From positions 6,223-70,222 of the forward strand of contig CAWJNP010000028.1 in assembly GCA_963844255.1 (NCBI GenBank): a stretch of DNA of 64,000 nucleotides. Reading direction: 5' to 3'. Source of the stretch: SZAS-79 sp963844255. GTDB lineage: Bacteria > Pseudomonadota > Gammaproteobacteria > Burkholderiales > SG8-39. The notes beneath the pieces are model-generated. The model searched no databases and was not told the DNA's origin. It was given only the letters and a program-made list of their open reading frames with translations. The position numbers and the translations under genes were made by a program. Shown here one piece after another: positions 8,187 to 17,110 of the stretch (within the stretch, counting starts at the first letter, position 1; the number at the start of each line of letters is the position of its first letter).

Positions 8187-8912
8187 CTATTTCTTCTTGT
8201 CGCCGGCCTTGGCGGCCCCTGCCTTGGCAGCACCGCCCTTGGCATCGGCAGCCTTGTCGCCATCCTTGGCGGGCTCGGCCTGCTTGCTGGTCGGCACTTC
8301 GCTCGCGGCGGGTGCGGCAGTCGCTTCTTCCTCGACCACGGCAAGCTGCGGCACGAGCACCGACACGACGACCGGGTTTTCCTTCTTGTGGAGGACCGCT
8401 TCGACGCCCTTGGGCAGCTTGATGTCCTTGGCATGCACCTGGTACCCGACGGTGGCCGCCGACAGATCGATCTCGATGAACTCGGGCAGGTCGTCCGGCA
8501 GGCAGGTGATGTTGAGCTCGTTCAGCACGTGGCTGACGACGCCGCCCTGCTCCTTGATCGCCGAGCAGACTGCTCGGCATTGACGAAGTGCAGCGGCACC
8601 TTCATGTGGATCTTGCGATCCTTGGACACGCGCTGGAAATCGACATGCTGCACCTGCAGCTTGAACGGGTGCATGTTGAAGGCGCGCAGCAGCACCGGCT
8701 CCTTCGTTGCCATCGATGTCCAGCGTCAGGATCGAGGCGTGGAAGGCTTCGCGCGACAGATTCCGGGCGAGATCCTTGTGGTCAAGTTCGATTGCCGTTG
8801 GTTCCGTATTCCCACCGTACACGATGCCGGGCACTTTCAAGGCATTGCGCAGGCGGCGGCTCGCACCCGTTCCCTGCAATTCGCGCTTCTTCGCGCTGAC
8901 TTCGATTTTCAT
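8187..8912 (-). CDS. rplY: 50S ribosomal protein L25/general stress protein Ctc, frameshifted
   Basis: Long-form L25 (TL5/CTC family) that binds 5S rRNA. The N-terminal L25 domain starts MKIEVSAKKRELQGTGASRR, and the C-terminal domain (EQGGVVSHVLNELNI, LPEFIEIDL, HAKDIKLPKGV) is followed by an Ala/Lys/Glu-rich tail of about 50 residues. The middle (residues about 68-113) is readable only in another frame: one inserted base near 8710 and a restoring 2-base insertion near 8568. The frame outside the shifts is identical, so the reading frame is otherwise kept. Probably sequencing errors. The gene follows prs, the standard arrangement in beta-proteobacteria. Confidence 0.93.
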   Translation of the reverse strand: MKIEVSAKKRELQGTGASRRLRNALKVPGIVYGGNTEPTAIELDHKDLARNLSREAFHASILTLDIDGNEGAGAAARLQHAPVQAAGAACRFPARVQGSQDPHEGAAALRQCRAVCSAIKEQGGVVSHVLNELNITCLPDDLPEFIEIDLSAATVGYQVHAKDIKLPKGVEAVLHKKENPVVVSVLVPQLAVVEEEATAAPAASEVPTSKQAEPAKDGDKAADAKGGAAKAGAAKAGDKKK

Positions 8913-8995
8913 GACTGCTCCTAATATTGCGCGACCCGCGACCAGGCACACGCTGTGGTGGAGACGCGGGAAACGCCCCGCATCCCCGTAAGGAC

Positions 8996-9014
8996 GCGGG
9001 GGACATTCCCCCGC
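8996..9014 (-). other. Hairpin between prs and rplY
   Basis: Perfect GCGGGGG/CCCCCGC 7-bp stem with a 5-nt loop in the gap between prs and rplY. No T-tract follows on either strand, so it is not a convincing terminator. It may be a processing or pausing structure. Confidence 0.3.
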
Positions 9015-9025
9015 ACCCCCTGAAA

Positions 9026-9999
9026 CTATTCTACGAACAACGAACTCACCGAGTCCTCGCTGAAAATCCGCAGGATCGTCTCGGCCAGCAGGCCGGCGAC
9101 CGACAACTGCCGGATCTTGCTGCAGGCGAGCGCATCCTCGCGCAGCGGAATCGTGTCCGTCACCACCAGTTCGTCCATGTCCGACTCGGCGATCCGGCTC
9201 GACCGCGCCGCCCGAGAGCACCGCATGGGTGCAATACGCAACCACCTTCGTGGCGCCCTGCTCCTTCAGCACCTGCGCCGCCTTGCACAGCGTGCCCGCG
9301 GTGTCGACCATGTCGTCCATGATCACGCAGGTGCGGCCGTCCACCTCGCCGATGATGTTCATCACCTCGGACACGTTCGCCTTGCGGCCGGCGCTTGTCG
9401 ATGATCGCAAGGTCCGACTCGAGCCGCTTGGCCAGCGCCCGTGCGCGCACCACGCCGCCCACGTCGGGCGACACCACGATCAGGTTGTCGTACCGCTGCT
9501 TCCAGACGTCGCCGAGCAATATCGGCGCCGCGTAGATGTTGTCCACCGGGATGTCGAAGAAACCCTGGATCTGGTCGGCGTGCAGGTCCATCGTCAGCAC
9601 CCGCTCCACGCCCACCGCGGTGAGCATGTTGGCCACCACCTTGGCGCTGATCGCCACCCGCGCCGAGCGCGGCCGGCGGTCCTGCCGCGCGTAGCCGAAG
9701 TACGGAATCGCCGCGGTGACCCGGGCGGCCGACGAGCGTTTCAGCGCGTCGACCATGACCATCAGTTCCATCAGGCTGTCGTTGGTGGGCATGCAGGTCG
9801 ACTGCAGCACGAACACGTCCTTGCCGCGGACGTTCTCCAGCAGTTCCACCATGACTTCGCCGTCGGAAAACTTGCCGACGATGGAGCGACCCATGCCGAT
9901 GTTCAGATGCTTGACCACGTCCTGGGCCAGCCGCGGGTTGGCGTTGCCCGTAAACACCATCAATCTGTCCAGTGCCCTGCTCGGCCCCAGGTTCGCCAT
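9026..9999 (-). CDS. prs: Ribose-phosphate pyrophosphokinase, two frameshifts
   Basis: Prs makes PRPP from ribose 5-phosphate and ATP for nucleotide, His and Trp synthesis. The N-terminal part shows FTGNANPRLAQDVV, the flexible-loop YFGYARQDRR region and MDLHADQIQGFFDIPVDN. The PRPP-binding loop VIMDDMVDTAGTL and the C-terminal TDTIPL segment are intact but in shifted frames. Single inserted bases near 9386 (before ANVSEVMNIIGEV) and near 9199 (before RIAESDMDELVV) explain both breaks. The start was placed at the Met giving the usual N-terminus. tRNA-Gln and ispE lie upstream on the same strand. Confidence 0.94.
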
Positions 10000-10089
10000 G
10001 ACTCCAACTCTTCCTTCGCGCCGCAATCCGGTTCACTGCGCACGCTTCAATTCGCACGCCTGAAATCGAGCCGCGCAATTCAATCAATA

Positions 10090-10166
10090 TGGCTGGGGAG
10101 GAAGGATTCGAACCTTCGCATGCCGGAATCAAAATCCGGTGCCTTAACCAGCTTGGCGACTCCCCA
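10090..10166 (-). tRNA. tRNA-Gln (UUG)
   Basis: 77-nt cloverleaf on the reverse strand with CCA encoded. The acceptor stem TGGGGAG pairs with CTCCCCA, the T-arm is AAGGTTCGAATCCTT, and the anticodon stem CCGGA/TCCGG encloses the loop TTTTGAT with anticodon TTG. It lies between ispE and prs, the conserved beta-proteobacterial arrangement. Confidence 0.97.
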
Positions 10167-10191
10167 ATCGTTTACTTCCGTTCCTGCAAAT

Positions 10192-11049
10192 TCAATCGCC
10201 CACAGCCCAGTCACGAAGCGGGTGCCTGTCCAAGCCGCGGGAAACAAACCCCCGCATGCCCTCCGGCAACCGCGCTTCGACGGCCCTTGCCTCGGCTTCC
10301 GTACCGAACCCCGCGAAGACACATGCCCCGGAGCCCGTCATGCGCGCATCGCCGTGCTGCGAAAGCCAGCCCAGATGCGCCGCAACCGCAGGGTACAGGG
10401 CTGTTACGACCGGCTGCAGATCGTTTTTCCCAAGACCCGGCAAAAAGGGCAGCATTTTGAGTGGTTTCGTATCCCGTGTCAACGCGGGTGATGAGAAGAT
10501 TTCTTTTGTGGATACCGACACTTGCGGCGTCAGCACCAGGTACCACACCGGCGGCAGGTCCAGCGGCGTGAGATGCTCGCCCACGCCTTCGCCAAACGCG
10601 TTCAGGCCCAACACAAACACCGGCACGTCCGCGCCCAGCGCAAGCCCGGCCTGCATCAGGTCCCGCCGCGGCAGGTTCAGCCCCCAGAGTCTGTTCAGGA
10701 CCAGGAGCACGGTGGCCGCATCGGAGGATCCGCCCCCCAGTCCGCCGCCGATCGGCAGGTTCTTTTCAAGGCCGATGTCGGCGCCAAGACGCGCGGCCGC
10801 GGGGCCGTTCCGCTGCACCGCGCGCTCGCGCAGCAGTCGGGCAGCTCGCAGGCACAGGTCCGTCTCCGGTTCGACGCCCGGTGTGGCGTCCACGCGCCGG
10901 ACCGCTCCGTCGTCGCGCACCGCAATGCCCACCCGGTCTGCGCGGTCGATCAGCCTGAATGCGGTCTGCAGCAGGTGATAACCATCGGCACGCCGGCCGA
11001 GTACGTGAAGGAACAGATTCAGCTTCGCGGGTGCGGGGTGCCAGTCCAT
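10192..11049 (-). CDS. ispE: 4-diphosphocytidyl-2-C-methyl-D-erythritol kinase
   Basis: A 285-residue GHMP kinase of the MEP isoprenoid pathway that phosphorylates the 2-hydroxyl of CDP-ME. The N-terminal APAKLNLFLHVLGRRADGYH block carries the conserved Lys and Asn, and the ATP-binding GHMP motif GGGLGGGSSDAA is at 101-112. A second conserved block is GADVPVF, and the C-terminal MTGSGACVFAGF loop is present. The frame is open further upstream, but the Met at 11049 gives the family N-terminus and overlaps the lolB stop by one base (TGATG), indicating translational coupling. tRNA-Gln follows downstream. Confidence 0.96.
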   Translation of the reverse strand: MDWHPAPAKLNLFLHVLGRRADGYHLLQTAFRLIDRADRVGIAVRDDGAVRRVDATPGVEPETDLCLRAARLLRERAVQRNGPAAARLGADIGLEKNLPIGGGLGGGSSDAATVLLVLNRLWGLNLPRRDLMQAGLALGADVPVFVLGLNAFGEGVGEHLTPLDLPPVWYLVLTPQVSVSTKEIFSSPALTRDTKPLKMLPFLPGLGKNDLQPVVTALYPAVAAHLGWLSQHGDARMTGSGACVFAGFGTEAEARAVEARLPEGMRGFVSRGLDRHPLRDWAVGD

Positions 11050-11684
11050 CAGCGGACAGGGCCGGGCGCGGCCGCCGGCAATTCCGAACCTCCACCCTGC
11101 AGCCAATCGTGTACTGCGAGACGCAATTCGATGCCGGGGTAGTCCAATTTGAGGCGAACGGGCAGACCGTCCTCGCGGTAAGCCTGGTACTCGATGTGCC
11201 AGCCGCCCTGTTCCAGCAACTTCAGCCGTCCCATGGCGTCGCGCGTAGCGACCGCGGGCTGTCCTTGCATCGCCCTGCCACGAACCCAATCCACCAGACC
11301 GGCCAGAGGCAGGCGAAAGCCGAGGGCCTTCTCGGTCAGCGACTCCGCATCCGCTGCCCGGAATTCCTGCCCATCCGCCGTCGTCAGGACGACCAGATCG
11401 CCCGTCCGCACGATACGCGCCACGCTCGAGCCGATCGGGGTGGTCATCAGCATCTCATCGGAGTCCTGCGTGTGGCGCCAGGCCAGGTTACCGCTGGCCG
11501 CCTCCTTCTGATAGCGAACCGCAATGCGGCCGGCAAGCTCGAACTCGACGCGCTGTCCGGGCGCGCGCTCTTCCAGCCCGGCACAACCAACCAGCGCCAG
11601 CAGGACACCGCCAAGGACAAAACGCAGACCGAAGACCGTCATGTTCGCGCGGACGGGACTTCCGCGGCGCGGTTCTCCCGTCAT
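11049..11684 (-). CDS. lolB: Outer membrane lipoprotein insertion protein LolB
   Basis: LolB receives lipoproteins from LolA and inserts them in the outer membrane. The 211-residue protein has a lipoprotein signal peptide ending in a lipobox (LVGC, acylated Cys near residue 34). The LolB domain has the typical features ELAGRIAVRYQKEAASGNLAW, the exposed hydrophobic LMTTPIGSSVARI strand, and GLVDWVRGRA. A second Met at residue 15 (MTVFGLRF) would give a more usual signal-peptide length and may be the true start. The gene lies between a TPR protein and ispE on the same strand, with 5 bp and -1 bp spacing. Confidence 0.9.
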   Translation of the reverse strand: MTGEPRRGSPVRANMTVFGLRFVLGGVLLALVGCAGLEERAPGQRVEFELAGRIAVRYQKEAASGNLAWRHTQDSDEMLMTTPIGSSVARIVRTGDLVVLTTADGQEFRAADAESLTEKALGFRLPLAGLVDWVRGRAMQGQPAVATRDAMGRLKLLEQGGWHIEYQAYREDGLPVRLKLDYPGIELRLAVHDWLQGGGSELPAAAPGPVR

Positions 11685-11689
11685 GCTGA

Positions 11690-13486
11690 TCAGGGATTCT
11701 TGAAGCGCTTGATCGTCTTCTTCAAGGCCTCGTTGTCGGGCGATTTCTTTTCCGCCTCCTGCCAGATTCGCTCGGCCTCGGCACGCTCACCCATGACCCA
11801 GAGAACCTCGCCGAGGTGCGCGCCGATTTCGCCGTCAGGACGGCCCTCCCAAGCGCGGCTCAGGAATTCCTTTGCACGCGGATAATCGCCCATGCGGTAG
11901 TAGGTCCAGCCCATGCTGTCGACAATGAACAGATCCTCCGGCGCGAGCTTCATGGCTTTTTCGATCAGCGTTCGCGCCTCATCGAGGCGCACATTCCGAT
12001 CGGCAAATGAGTAGCCCAGGGCGTTGTAGGCATGCGCGCGTTCGGGACTGACGGCGATGAGCCGCGTAAGGTCAGCCTCCAGCACGTCAAAACGTTCCAG
12101 TTTTTCAGCCGTCAGCGCGCGGTCGTAGAGCAGGTCCGGCTGGTCGGGCTGGGCCTCAAGCGCCTGGTTCAGCACCTTGAATGCCTCGGCGTTCTGGTTG
12201 GCTTCGCGCAGCAACTGCGCTTCGCCGATCAGCATCTGGACCTGCTGCGAGCCGGCATCAACCTTGCGCAGATAAGCGCGCGCCGCGCCGAGGTTTCCCT
12301 GCTTGAACAGCACGTGCGCCGTGCGCAGCCGGGACGTGATGAACTGGTCACCTTCCTCGATCTGGGCGTACCACTTGAGCGCTGCGGGATAGTCCTTCCG
12401 CTCTTCCGCAAGCTGGCCCAGGGTCATGCGCACGCTGTTCTTGTCGCGAAACGTCGTCTCGAGCAGCTTCGAGAGATAGGTTTCCGCCTCGGCGTAGTCC
12501 TTTAGTTGCGCCGAAAGCAGGCCGACCGCATACAGGACATCGGCACTCTCCGGATAGGCCGCCAGCAGCGCCTTGAACTGAGCACGCGCCTCGGGCAGCT
12601 TCTTGTCGAGCACCAGCAGGCGTGCGTAATTCAGGCCCGCTTCACGCGACCCGGGATAGACGCGCAGGTATTCGGACAGGCGTGCCTGTGCCTCTGCCGG
12701 AAACCTGGGCTGCAAAATCTGCGCTTCGAAGATCGCCGCCAGATCCCAGTCCGGTTTCAGCTGCGCCGCGCGGCGGACTGATGCCAGCGCCTCGGCGTCT
12801 TCGTCGGCACCCGCCGCCGCCTGCGCTATCGCGAAGTGCGCTTGCGGCAGGTTCGGATGCCCTTCGGCCAGCTTTCTGACGGCCGCCAGATTGGCCTTGC
12901 GGTCCGGGTTCGCCGAAAGAAAGCGGTTGACCTGCATGAATCCGTTTGCCGCCGACACCGTATCGGTGCCAAACAGCCTGGCGAGGTAGGGCACCGCTTC
13001 CTCGACCCGTCGCGTGCTGATGAGCAGTCCGCTGATCGTCTGCAGCGCACGCGTCGAATCCGGCTCCGCCTCGTACCAGATCTTCGCCGCCTCGAGCGCG
13101 ACGTCGGGCAGACGGGCGTAATTCGCTATTTCCGCGGCGCGCCGGGCAACCCGGGGATCGAGGGTGCGCTTGGCCAGCTCGAGGTAGGTTCGCGCCGCGT
13201 AGGCGGGGTTGTCGCGCTGGGCGGCGATTTCGGCAAGCAGCAGGCCAAGAAGAACCGGCTCGGTGAGTTCCTGTTTCGGCAGCCGGGATTCGTCCGGCTT
13301 CTGTGCCTCGGACGGCTGCAGTGGCGAGGCCTCGTCCCTGTCACTCGATTGGGCCAGCGCCGGGATGCAGAACGCCATCGCAAGAACCACTGCGATCAGT
13401 TTGGCAGCGCGGCGAAAATCCGGAAGGAGGCGAAGGAACACGAAGGGTAGGGATGGGCGCGAATCGCGCTGTCGGTCACTGGCCAT
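11690..13486 (-). CDS. Periplasmic tetratricopeptide-repeat protein
   Basis: About 598 residues from the Met chosen here (the frame also starts at 13513). After basic residues, a hydrophobic stretch ending in PALAQ is a signal peptide near residues 30-47. The remainder is built of helical TPR units, for example the repeats around YLELAKRTLDP, AYLRKVDAG and the C-terminal AYNALGYSFADRNVRLDEAR ... YYRMGDYPRAKEFLSRAW. This protein is regularly found next to lolB-ispE in beta-proteobacteria. No catalytic domain is visible, so a scaffolding or envelope-assembly role is likely but unproven. It is divergent from mutM, with a promoter region of less than 90 bp between them. Confidence 0.85.
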   Translation of the reverse strand: MASDRQRDSRPSLPFVFLRLLPDFRRAAKLIAVVLAMAFCIPALAQSSDRDEASPLQPSEAQKPDESRLPKQELTEPVLLGLLLAEIAAQRDNPAYAARTYLELAKRTLDPRVARRAAEIANYARLPDVALEAAKIWYEAEPDSTRALQTISGLLISTRRVEEAVPYLARLFGTDTVSAANGFMQVNRFLSANPDRKANLAAVRKLAEGHPNLPQAHFAIAQAAAGADEDAEALASVRRAAQLKPDWDLAAIFEAQILQPRFPAEAQARLSEYLRVYPGSREAGLNYARLLVLDKKLPEARAQFKALLAAYPESADVLYAVGLLSAQLKDYAEAETYLSKLLETTFRDKNSVRMTLGQLAEERKDYPAALKWYAQIEEGDQFITSRLRTAHVLFKQGNLGAARAYLRKVDAGSQQVQMLIGEAQLLREANQNAEAFKVLNQALEAQPDQPDLLYDRALTAEKLERFDVLEADLTRLIAVSPERAHAYNALGYSFADRNVRLDEARTLIEKAMKLAPEDLFIVDSMGWTYYRMGDYPRAKEFLSRAWEGRPDGEIGAHLGEVLWVMGERAEAERIWQEAEKKSPDNEALKKTIKRFKNP

Positions 13487-13570
13487 ATTAGGTATATTTA
13501 CCACTCCGCACAAGCGCGGCCTGAACGTTCACCCGACTTCGACACGCGGCGCACCGCCAAGTTCTCCCGA

Positions 13571-14392
13571 ATGCCAGAACTCCCCGAAGTCGAGGTCACC
13601 CGCAGAGGGATCGCCCCCTTTCTGACGGGCCAGACCATACGCAGCGTCGTCGTGCGCGAGCCCCGTCTTCGCTGGCGGGTGCCGTCCGAAGTTCTTGGGC
13701 TGACGGGGCGGAAAATCCGCTCGGTGAAGCGGCGCGGCAAGTACATCCTGGTCGATTGCGGTGCCGGGCATCTGATCCTGCACCTGGGGATGTCGGGCAG
13801 CCTGCGGATACTCAAGCCCGGCGTGGCGCCCGAAAAGCACGATCACTTCGACCTGACCGTCGGGGGCGAACGCGGCGATGCGCTATTGCGGCTGCGCGAT
13901 CCGCGCCGGTTTGGTGCCGTGCTCTGGACCACAGACAACGTTGCCGACCACAAGCTGATCGCCGGTCTTGGCGTGGAGCCGCTGCTGGCCACCTTCAGCG
14001 CCGCGCGCCTGCACGCGCTCACGCGAGGCCACCGCGTGGCCATAAAACAGTTCCTGATGGACGGGAAGAAAATCGTCGGCGTCGGCAACATCTACGCCAA
14101 CGAGAGCCTGTTCCGCGCGGGCATCAACCCGCGTACAAAGGCGGGCCGCCTGTCGATGGTACGCAGCGCGAAGCTGGTCATCGAAATCAAGGACACGCTC
14201 GAATCGGCCATTCGCGCGGGCGGGTCCAGCCTGCGCGATTTCGTACAATCCGATGGAAGTTCGGGCTACTTCCAGCAGAACTACTGGGTCTACGACCGCG
14301 CCGGCCAAGCCTGCCGGCGCTGTGGCACGCCGATCCGCCGCGTCGTGATGGGGCAGCGGGCGACCTTCTACTGCCCGGCCTGCCAGAAATAG
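13571..14392 (+). CDS. mutM: Formamidopyrimidine-DNA glycosylase
   Basis: Fpg/MutM removes 8-oxoguanine and ring-opened purines and nicks the DNA by beta,delta-elimination. The catalytic N-terminus PELPEVE follows the initiator Met (Pro2 and Glu3). The conserved beta-strand Lys is in RRGKYILVD, the helix-two-turn-helix segment is KQFLMDGKKIVGVGNIYANE, and the C-terminal zinc finger is C-x2-C-x16-C-x2-C (CRRC ... CPAC). The length of 273 residues is typical. The gene is divergent from the TPR gene and convergent with coaD. Confidence 0.98.
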   Translation: MPELPEVEVTRRGIAPFLTGQTIRSVVVREPRLRWRVPSEVLGLTGRKIRSVKRRGKYILVDCGAGHLILHLGMSGSLRILKPGVAPEKHDHFDLTVGGERGDALLRLRDPRRFGAVLWTTDNVADHKLIAGLGVEPLLATFSAARLHALTRGHRVAIKQFLMDGKKIVGVGNIYANESLFRAGINPRTKAGRLSMVRSAKLVIEIKDTLESAIRAGGSSLRDFVQSDGSSGYFQQNYWVYDRAGQACRRCGTPIRRVVMGQRATFYCPACQK

Positions 14393-14398
14393 GCGCGC

Positions 14399-14887
14399 TC
14401 AGCCGCCAAGCGCAGTGACTTTTCCCTTGAGCTTGGCCTGCACCAGCGGGTGCACGAACTTGGACACATCGCCGCCCAGGGTCGCGATCTCCCGCACCAG
14501 GGTCGCGGAGATGAACATGTGCTGCTCGGAGGGCGTGAGGAAAACGGTTTCCACGTCGGGATAGAGGTTGCGGTTCATTCCCGCGAGCTGGAACTCGTAC
14601 TCGAAATCTGAGACGGCGCGCAGGCCGCGCATGATCACCCGGGCGTTGTGCTCGTGGATGAAATTGATCAGCAGGCCGCTGAACCCGACGACCTTCACAT
14701 TCGGAACGTCCTTCAGCACCTCGCGGGCAATGTCGACGCGCTCTGTCAGCGTGAAAAACGGCTTCTTGGCGCGACTGTCAGCCACACCGACAATGACCGT
14801 GCTGAACAGCACGGCAGCACGCCGGACCAGATCCTCGTGTCCGCGCGTGAGGGGATCAAACGTCCCCGGATAGACTGCTCCGATCAT
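14399..14887 (-). CDS. coaD: Pantetheine-phosphate adenylyltransferase
   Basis: CoaD (PPAT) transfers AMP from ATP to 4'-phosphopantetheine, the penultimate step of CoA synthesis. The nucleotidyltransferase T/HxGH motif is seen in YPGTFDPLTRGHEDLVRRA, and the second signature is MRGLRAVSDFEYEFQ. The ISATLVREIA loop near the C-terminus is also present. The Met at 14887 was chosen because a GGAG lies 7 bp upstream; the Met one codon earlier is equally close to the family start. The 5' end overlaps the 3' end of rsmD by about 32 bp, a common rsmD-coaD arrangement. Confidence 0.96.
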   Translation of the reverse strand: MIGAVYPGTFDPLTRGHEDLVRRAAVLFSTVIVGVADSRAKKPFFTLTERVDIAREVLKDVPNVKVVGFSGLLINFIHEHNARVIMRGLRAVSDFEYEFQLAGMNRNLYPDVETVFLTPSEQHMFISATLVREIATLGGDVSKFVHPLVQAKLKGKVTALGG

Positions 14888-15455
14888 CATTCCACTCCAG
14901 CAATTGGTAATTGACCTGCCCCGCACGACTGCGCTTCAACTCGCGCCAGGGGCGTTCCGTCTCCAGGGGTTGCGGTGCCTCCATGTAGACGCGCGCCCCG
15001 GAATTCAGCACGCGCGGCAGGTGTACGAGCACTTCGGCGAGCACATTCTGCCTGAATGGAGGATCGAGGAAAACCACGTCGAATCGTTCGTTCGCAGCGG
15101 ACAGGTATGCCGAGGCTTCGCCGCCGACCACGTGAAGCGCACCGGCCTTGAGCCGTGCGGCATTGGCACGCAACGCGAGCACCGCCGTGCGGTCACGTTC
15201 GACCAGCACCACGCGCGCGGCCCCGCGCGACGCCGCCTCGAAACCAAGCGCACCGCTGCCCGCAAACAAATCGAGACAGTGCGCGCCGGAGAGGTCCTGG
15301 CCCAGCCAGTTGAAGAGCGTCTCGCGAACCCGGTCGGGCGTGGGTCGCAGGTCGGCGAGCGCAGGAAAATTCAGCACGCTGCGCTTCCACAGACCGCCGA
15401 TGATGCGAACGCGGCCTGGTGTGTGGCCGTTCGAGGCTGTCTTCGATTTGGGCAA
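14856..15455 (-). CDS. rsmD: 16S rRNA (guanine(966)-N(2))-methyltransferase RsmD
   Basis: A 199-residue SAM-dependent methyltransferase that methylates G966 of 16S rRNA during 30S maturation. Motif I is DLFAGSGALGFEAASRG near residues 62-78, the acidic end of the second strand is VLVERD, and the catalytic motif is LDPPF. The N-terminal RIIGGLWKRSVLNFP and RPTPDRVRETLFNWL segments are specific to RsmD. The gene is followed by the overlapping coaD on the same strand and is divergent from ftsY. Confidence 0.95.
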   Translation of the reverse strand: MPKSKTASNGHTPGRVRIIGGLWKRSVLNFPALADLRPTPDRVRETLFNWLGQDLSGAHCLDLFAGSGALGFEAASRGAARVVLVERDRTAVLALRANAARLKAGALHVVGGEASAYLSAANERFDVVFLDPPFRQNVLAEVLVHLPRVLNSGARVYMEAPQPLETERPWRELKRSRAGQVNYQLLEWNDDRSSLSGDV

Positions 15456-15519
15456 TTGAACCGGGGGCGTTTGCTAAAATGCAAGCCCATCTTAGCGGCT
15501 TTCCCGGCCGCGGGCTCCC

Positions 15520-16449
15520 ATGTTCGGCTTCGGCAAACAACCTCAGCAGGAAAAGCAGTCCTGGACCGCACGGCTCAGGAGCGGACTTTCGCGCAGCCGC
15601 GAGGCCATCGGCGGCCTGTTCTCCCGGGGCAAGATCGACGAGGCGCTCTACGACGATCTCGAGGCGGCGCTTCTCGGCGCCGATTGTGGCGTGGAAGCGA
15701 CCACGCAGCTTCTGCAGACACTGCGCGCGCGGGTGCGAAAGGAAGGCGTCACCGACGCGTCCGCGCTGAAGGAGCTTCTGAGGGACGAACTCGCAATACT
15801 CATCGCGCCACTGGAGAAATCGTTCGACCTGTCGCGCGCCAGGCCGCTTGTGATCATGGTGGCCGGCGTGAATGGCGCCGGAAAAACCACCTCGATCGGC
15901 AAGCTCGCCAAGTACTTCCAGGCACAAGGCAAGAGCGTGCTTCTGGCCGCGGGGGACACGTTCCGGGCCGCCGCACGGGAACAGCTGACGGTCTGGGGAG
16001 AGCGCAATGGCGTGACGGTCATCGCGCAACAGTCCGGCGATCCGGGCGCAGTGGTGTTTGATGCAGTTGCTGCGGCGATGGCCCGGGGGATCGACATCGT
16101 CCTCGCCGACACCGCGGGGCGCCTGCCGACCCAGTTGCACCTGATGGAAGAAATCCGCAAGGTGAAGCGCGTGATCGCCAAGGCCATGCCCGGCGCGCCG
16201 CACGAAGTGATACTGGTGCTCGACGCCAATACGGGCCAGAACGCGCTTGCACAGGTGAAGGCGTTCGACGAGGCCGTCGGGCTCACCGGACTGGTGCTCA
16301 CAAAGCTCGACGGCTCCGCCAAGGGCGGCGTGGTCGCGGCCATCGCGGGATCGAGGCCCACACCCCTTTATTTCATCGGCGTGGGCGAAGGAATCGACGA
16401 CTTGCGCCCGTTCAACGTGCGGGATTTCTCGGAGGCGCTCGTTGATTAG
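15520..16449 (+). CDS. ftsY: Signal recognition particle receptor FtsY
   Basis: SRP-receptor GTPase that docks ribosome-nascent chain complexes at the membrane. The 309-residue protein has a short basic/acidic A region, an N domain (about 20-100) and the G domain with G1 GVNGAGKTTSIGKLA starting at 116, DTFRAAAREQL, G3 DTAGRLPTQ and G4 TKLDGSAKGG. The A domain is short compared with E. coli, as usual in beta-proteobacteria. The upstream region shared with rsmD has an extended -10-like TGCTAAAAT at 15472-15480. The 3' end overlaps ftsE. Confidence 0.97.
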   Translation: MFGFGKQPQQEKQSWTARLRSGLSRSREAIGGLFSRGKIDEALYDDLEAALLGADCGVEATTQLLQTLRARVRKEGVTDASALKELLRDELAILIAPLEKSFDLSRARPLVIMVAGVNGAGKTTSIGKLAKYFQAQGKSVLLAAGDTFRAAAREQLTVWGERNGVTVIAQQSGDPGAVVFDAVAAAMARGIDIVLADTAGRLPTQLHLMEEIRKVKRVIAKAMPGAPHEVILVLDANTGQNALAQVKAFDEAVGLTGLVLTKLDGSAKGGVVAAIAGSRPTPLYFIGVGEGIDDLRPFNVRDFSEALVD

Positions 16450-17110
16450 ATTTGTGAACGTCTCCAAGCGCTATCCGGGCGGTCAGGAGGCGCTGCGGGA
16501 CGTAAGTTTCGAAATCGGCGCCGGCGAACTCGTGTTCCTCACCGGCCATTCGGGGGCCGGAAAATCGACACTGTTCAAACTCATCCCGGCGATCGAACGC
16601 GCAACCACCGGTTCAGTCATCGTCAACGGCCAGAACGTGTCAGCGCTCAAGCCCGCGGCGATTCCCTTCCTGCGGCGAAACCTCGGCCTGATCTTCCAGG
16701 ACCAGAAGCTGCTCTACGATCGCAGCGTGCTCGACAACGTGTTGCTGCCGCTCGCGTTCAGTGGCTTTACGCCGGGTGAAGCGGGAAAGCGGGCGCGCGC
16801 TGCGCTCGACAAGGTGGGATTGCTCGGACGCGAAAAAGCCAACCCGATACAGTTGTCCGGCGGCGAACAGCAGCGAATCGCCATCGCCCGCGCAGTCGCC
16901 AACCGTCCCGCGATCCTTCTCGCCGATGAACCGACGGCCAACCTCGACGCCGATTCGGCCGCTGCGATCGTCGATATTTTCGTATCCTTCCGGCAGGTCG
17001 GCGTCACGGTGCTGATCGCCACCCATGACCTGACGCTGCTCGAGCGCCCGGGCACGCGCGTCCTGAAACTGGAAAACGGCCGACTCGCCGCCGGGGACGA
17101 CACCGCGTGA
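16442..17110 (+). CDS. ftsE: Cell division ATP-binding protein FtsE
   Basis: ATPase of the FtsEX ABC-like complex, which regulates septal peptidoglycan hydrolysis through EnvC-type activators. Walker A GHSGAGKST is at 35-43, the signature is LSGGEQQRIAIARA, Walker B is ILLADEPTANLD, and the switch His is in ATHD. Translation appears to start at a TTG (16442) inside the last codons of ftsY, which gives the family N-terminus MIRFVNVSKRYPGG. The overlap implies translational coupling. An envC gene is in the same window at 35.5 kb. Confidence 0.97.
   Translation: MIRFVNVSKRYPGGQEALRDVSFEIGAGELVFLTGHSGAGKSTLFKLIPAIERATTGSVIVNGQNVSALKPAAIPFLRRNLGLIFQDQKLLYDRSVLDNVLLPLAFSGFTPGEAGKRARAALDKVGLLGREKANPIQLSGGEQQRIAIARAVANRPAILLADEPTANLDADSAAAIVDIFVSFRQVGVTVLIATHDLTLLERPGTRVLKLENGRLAAGDDTA

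Noticed and set aside
6380..9999. Treating ychf, rplY and prs as pseudogenes
   Set aside because: All three are essential or highly conserved, each break is a small insertion, and all residues on both sides are preserved; sequencing error is more likely.
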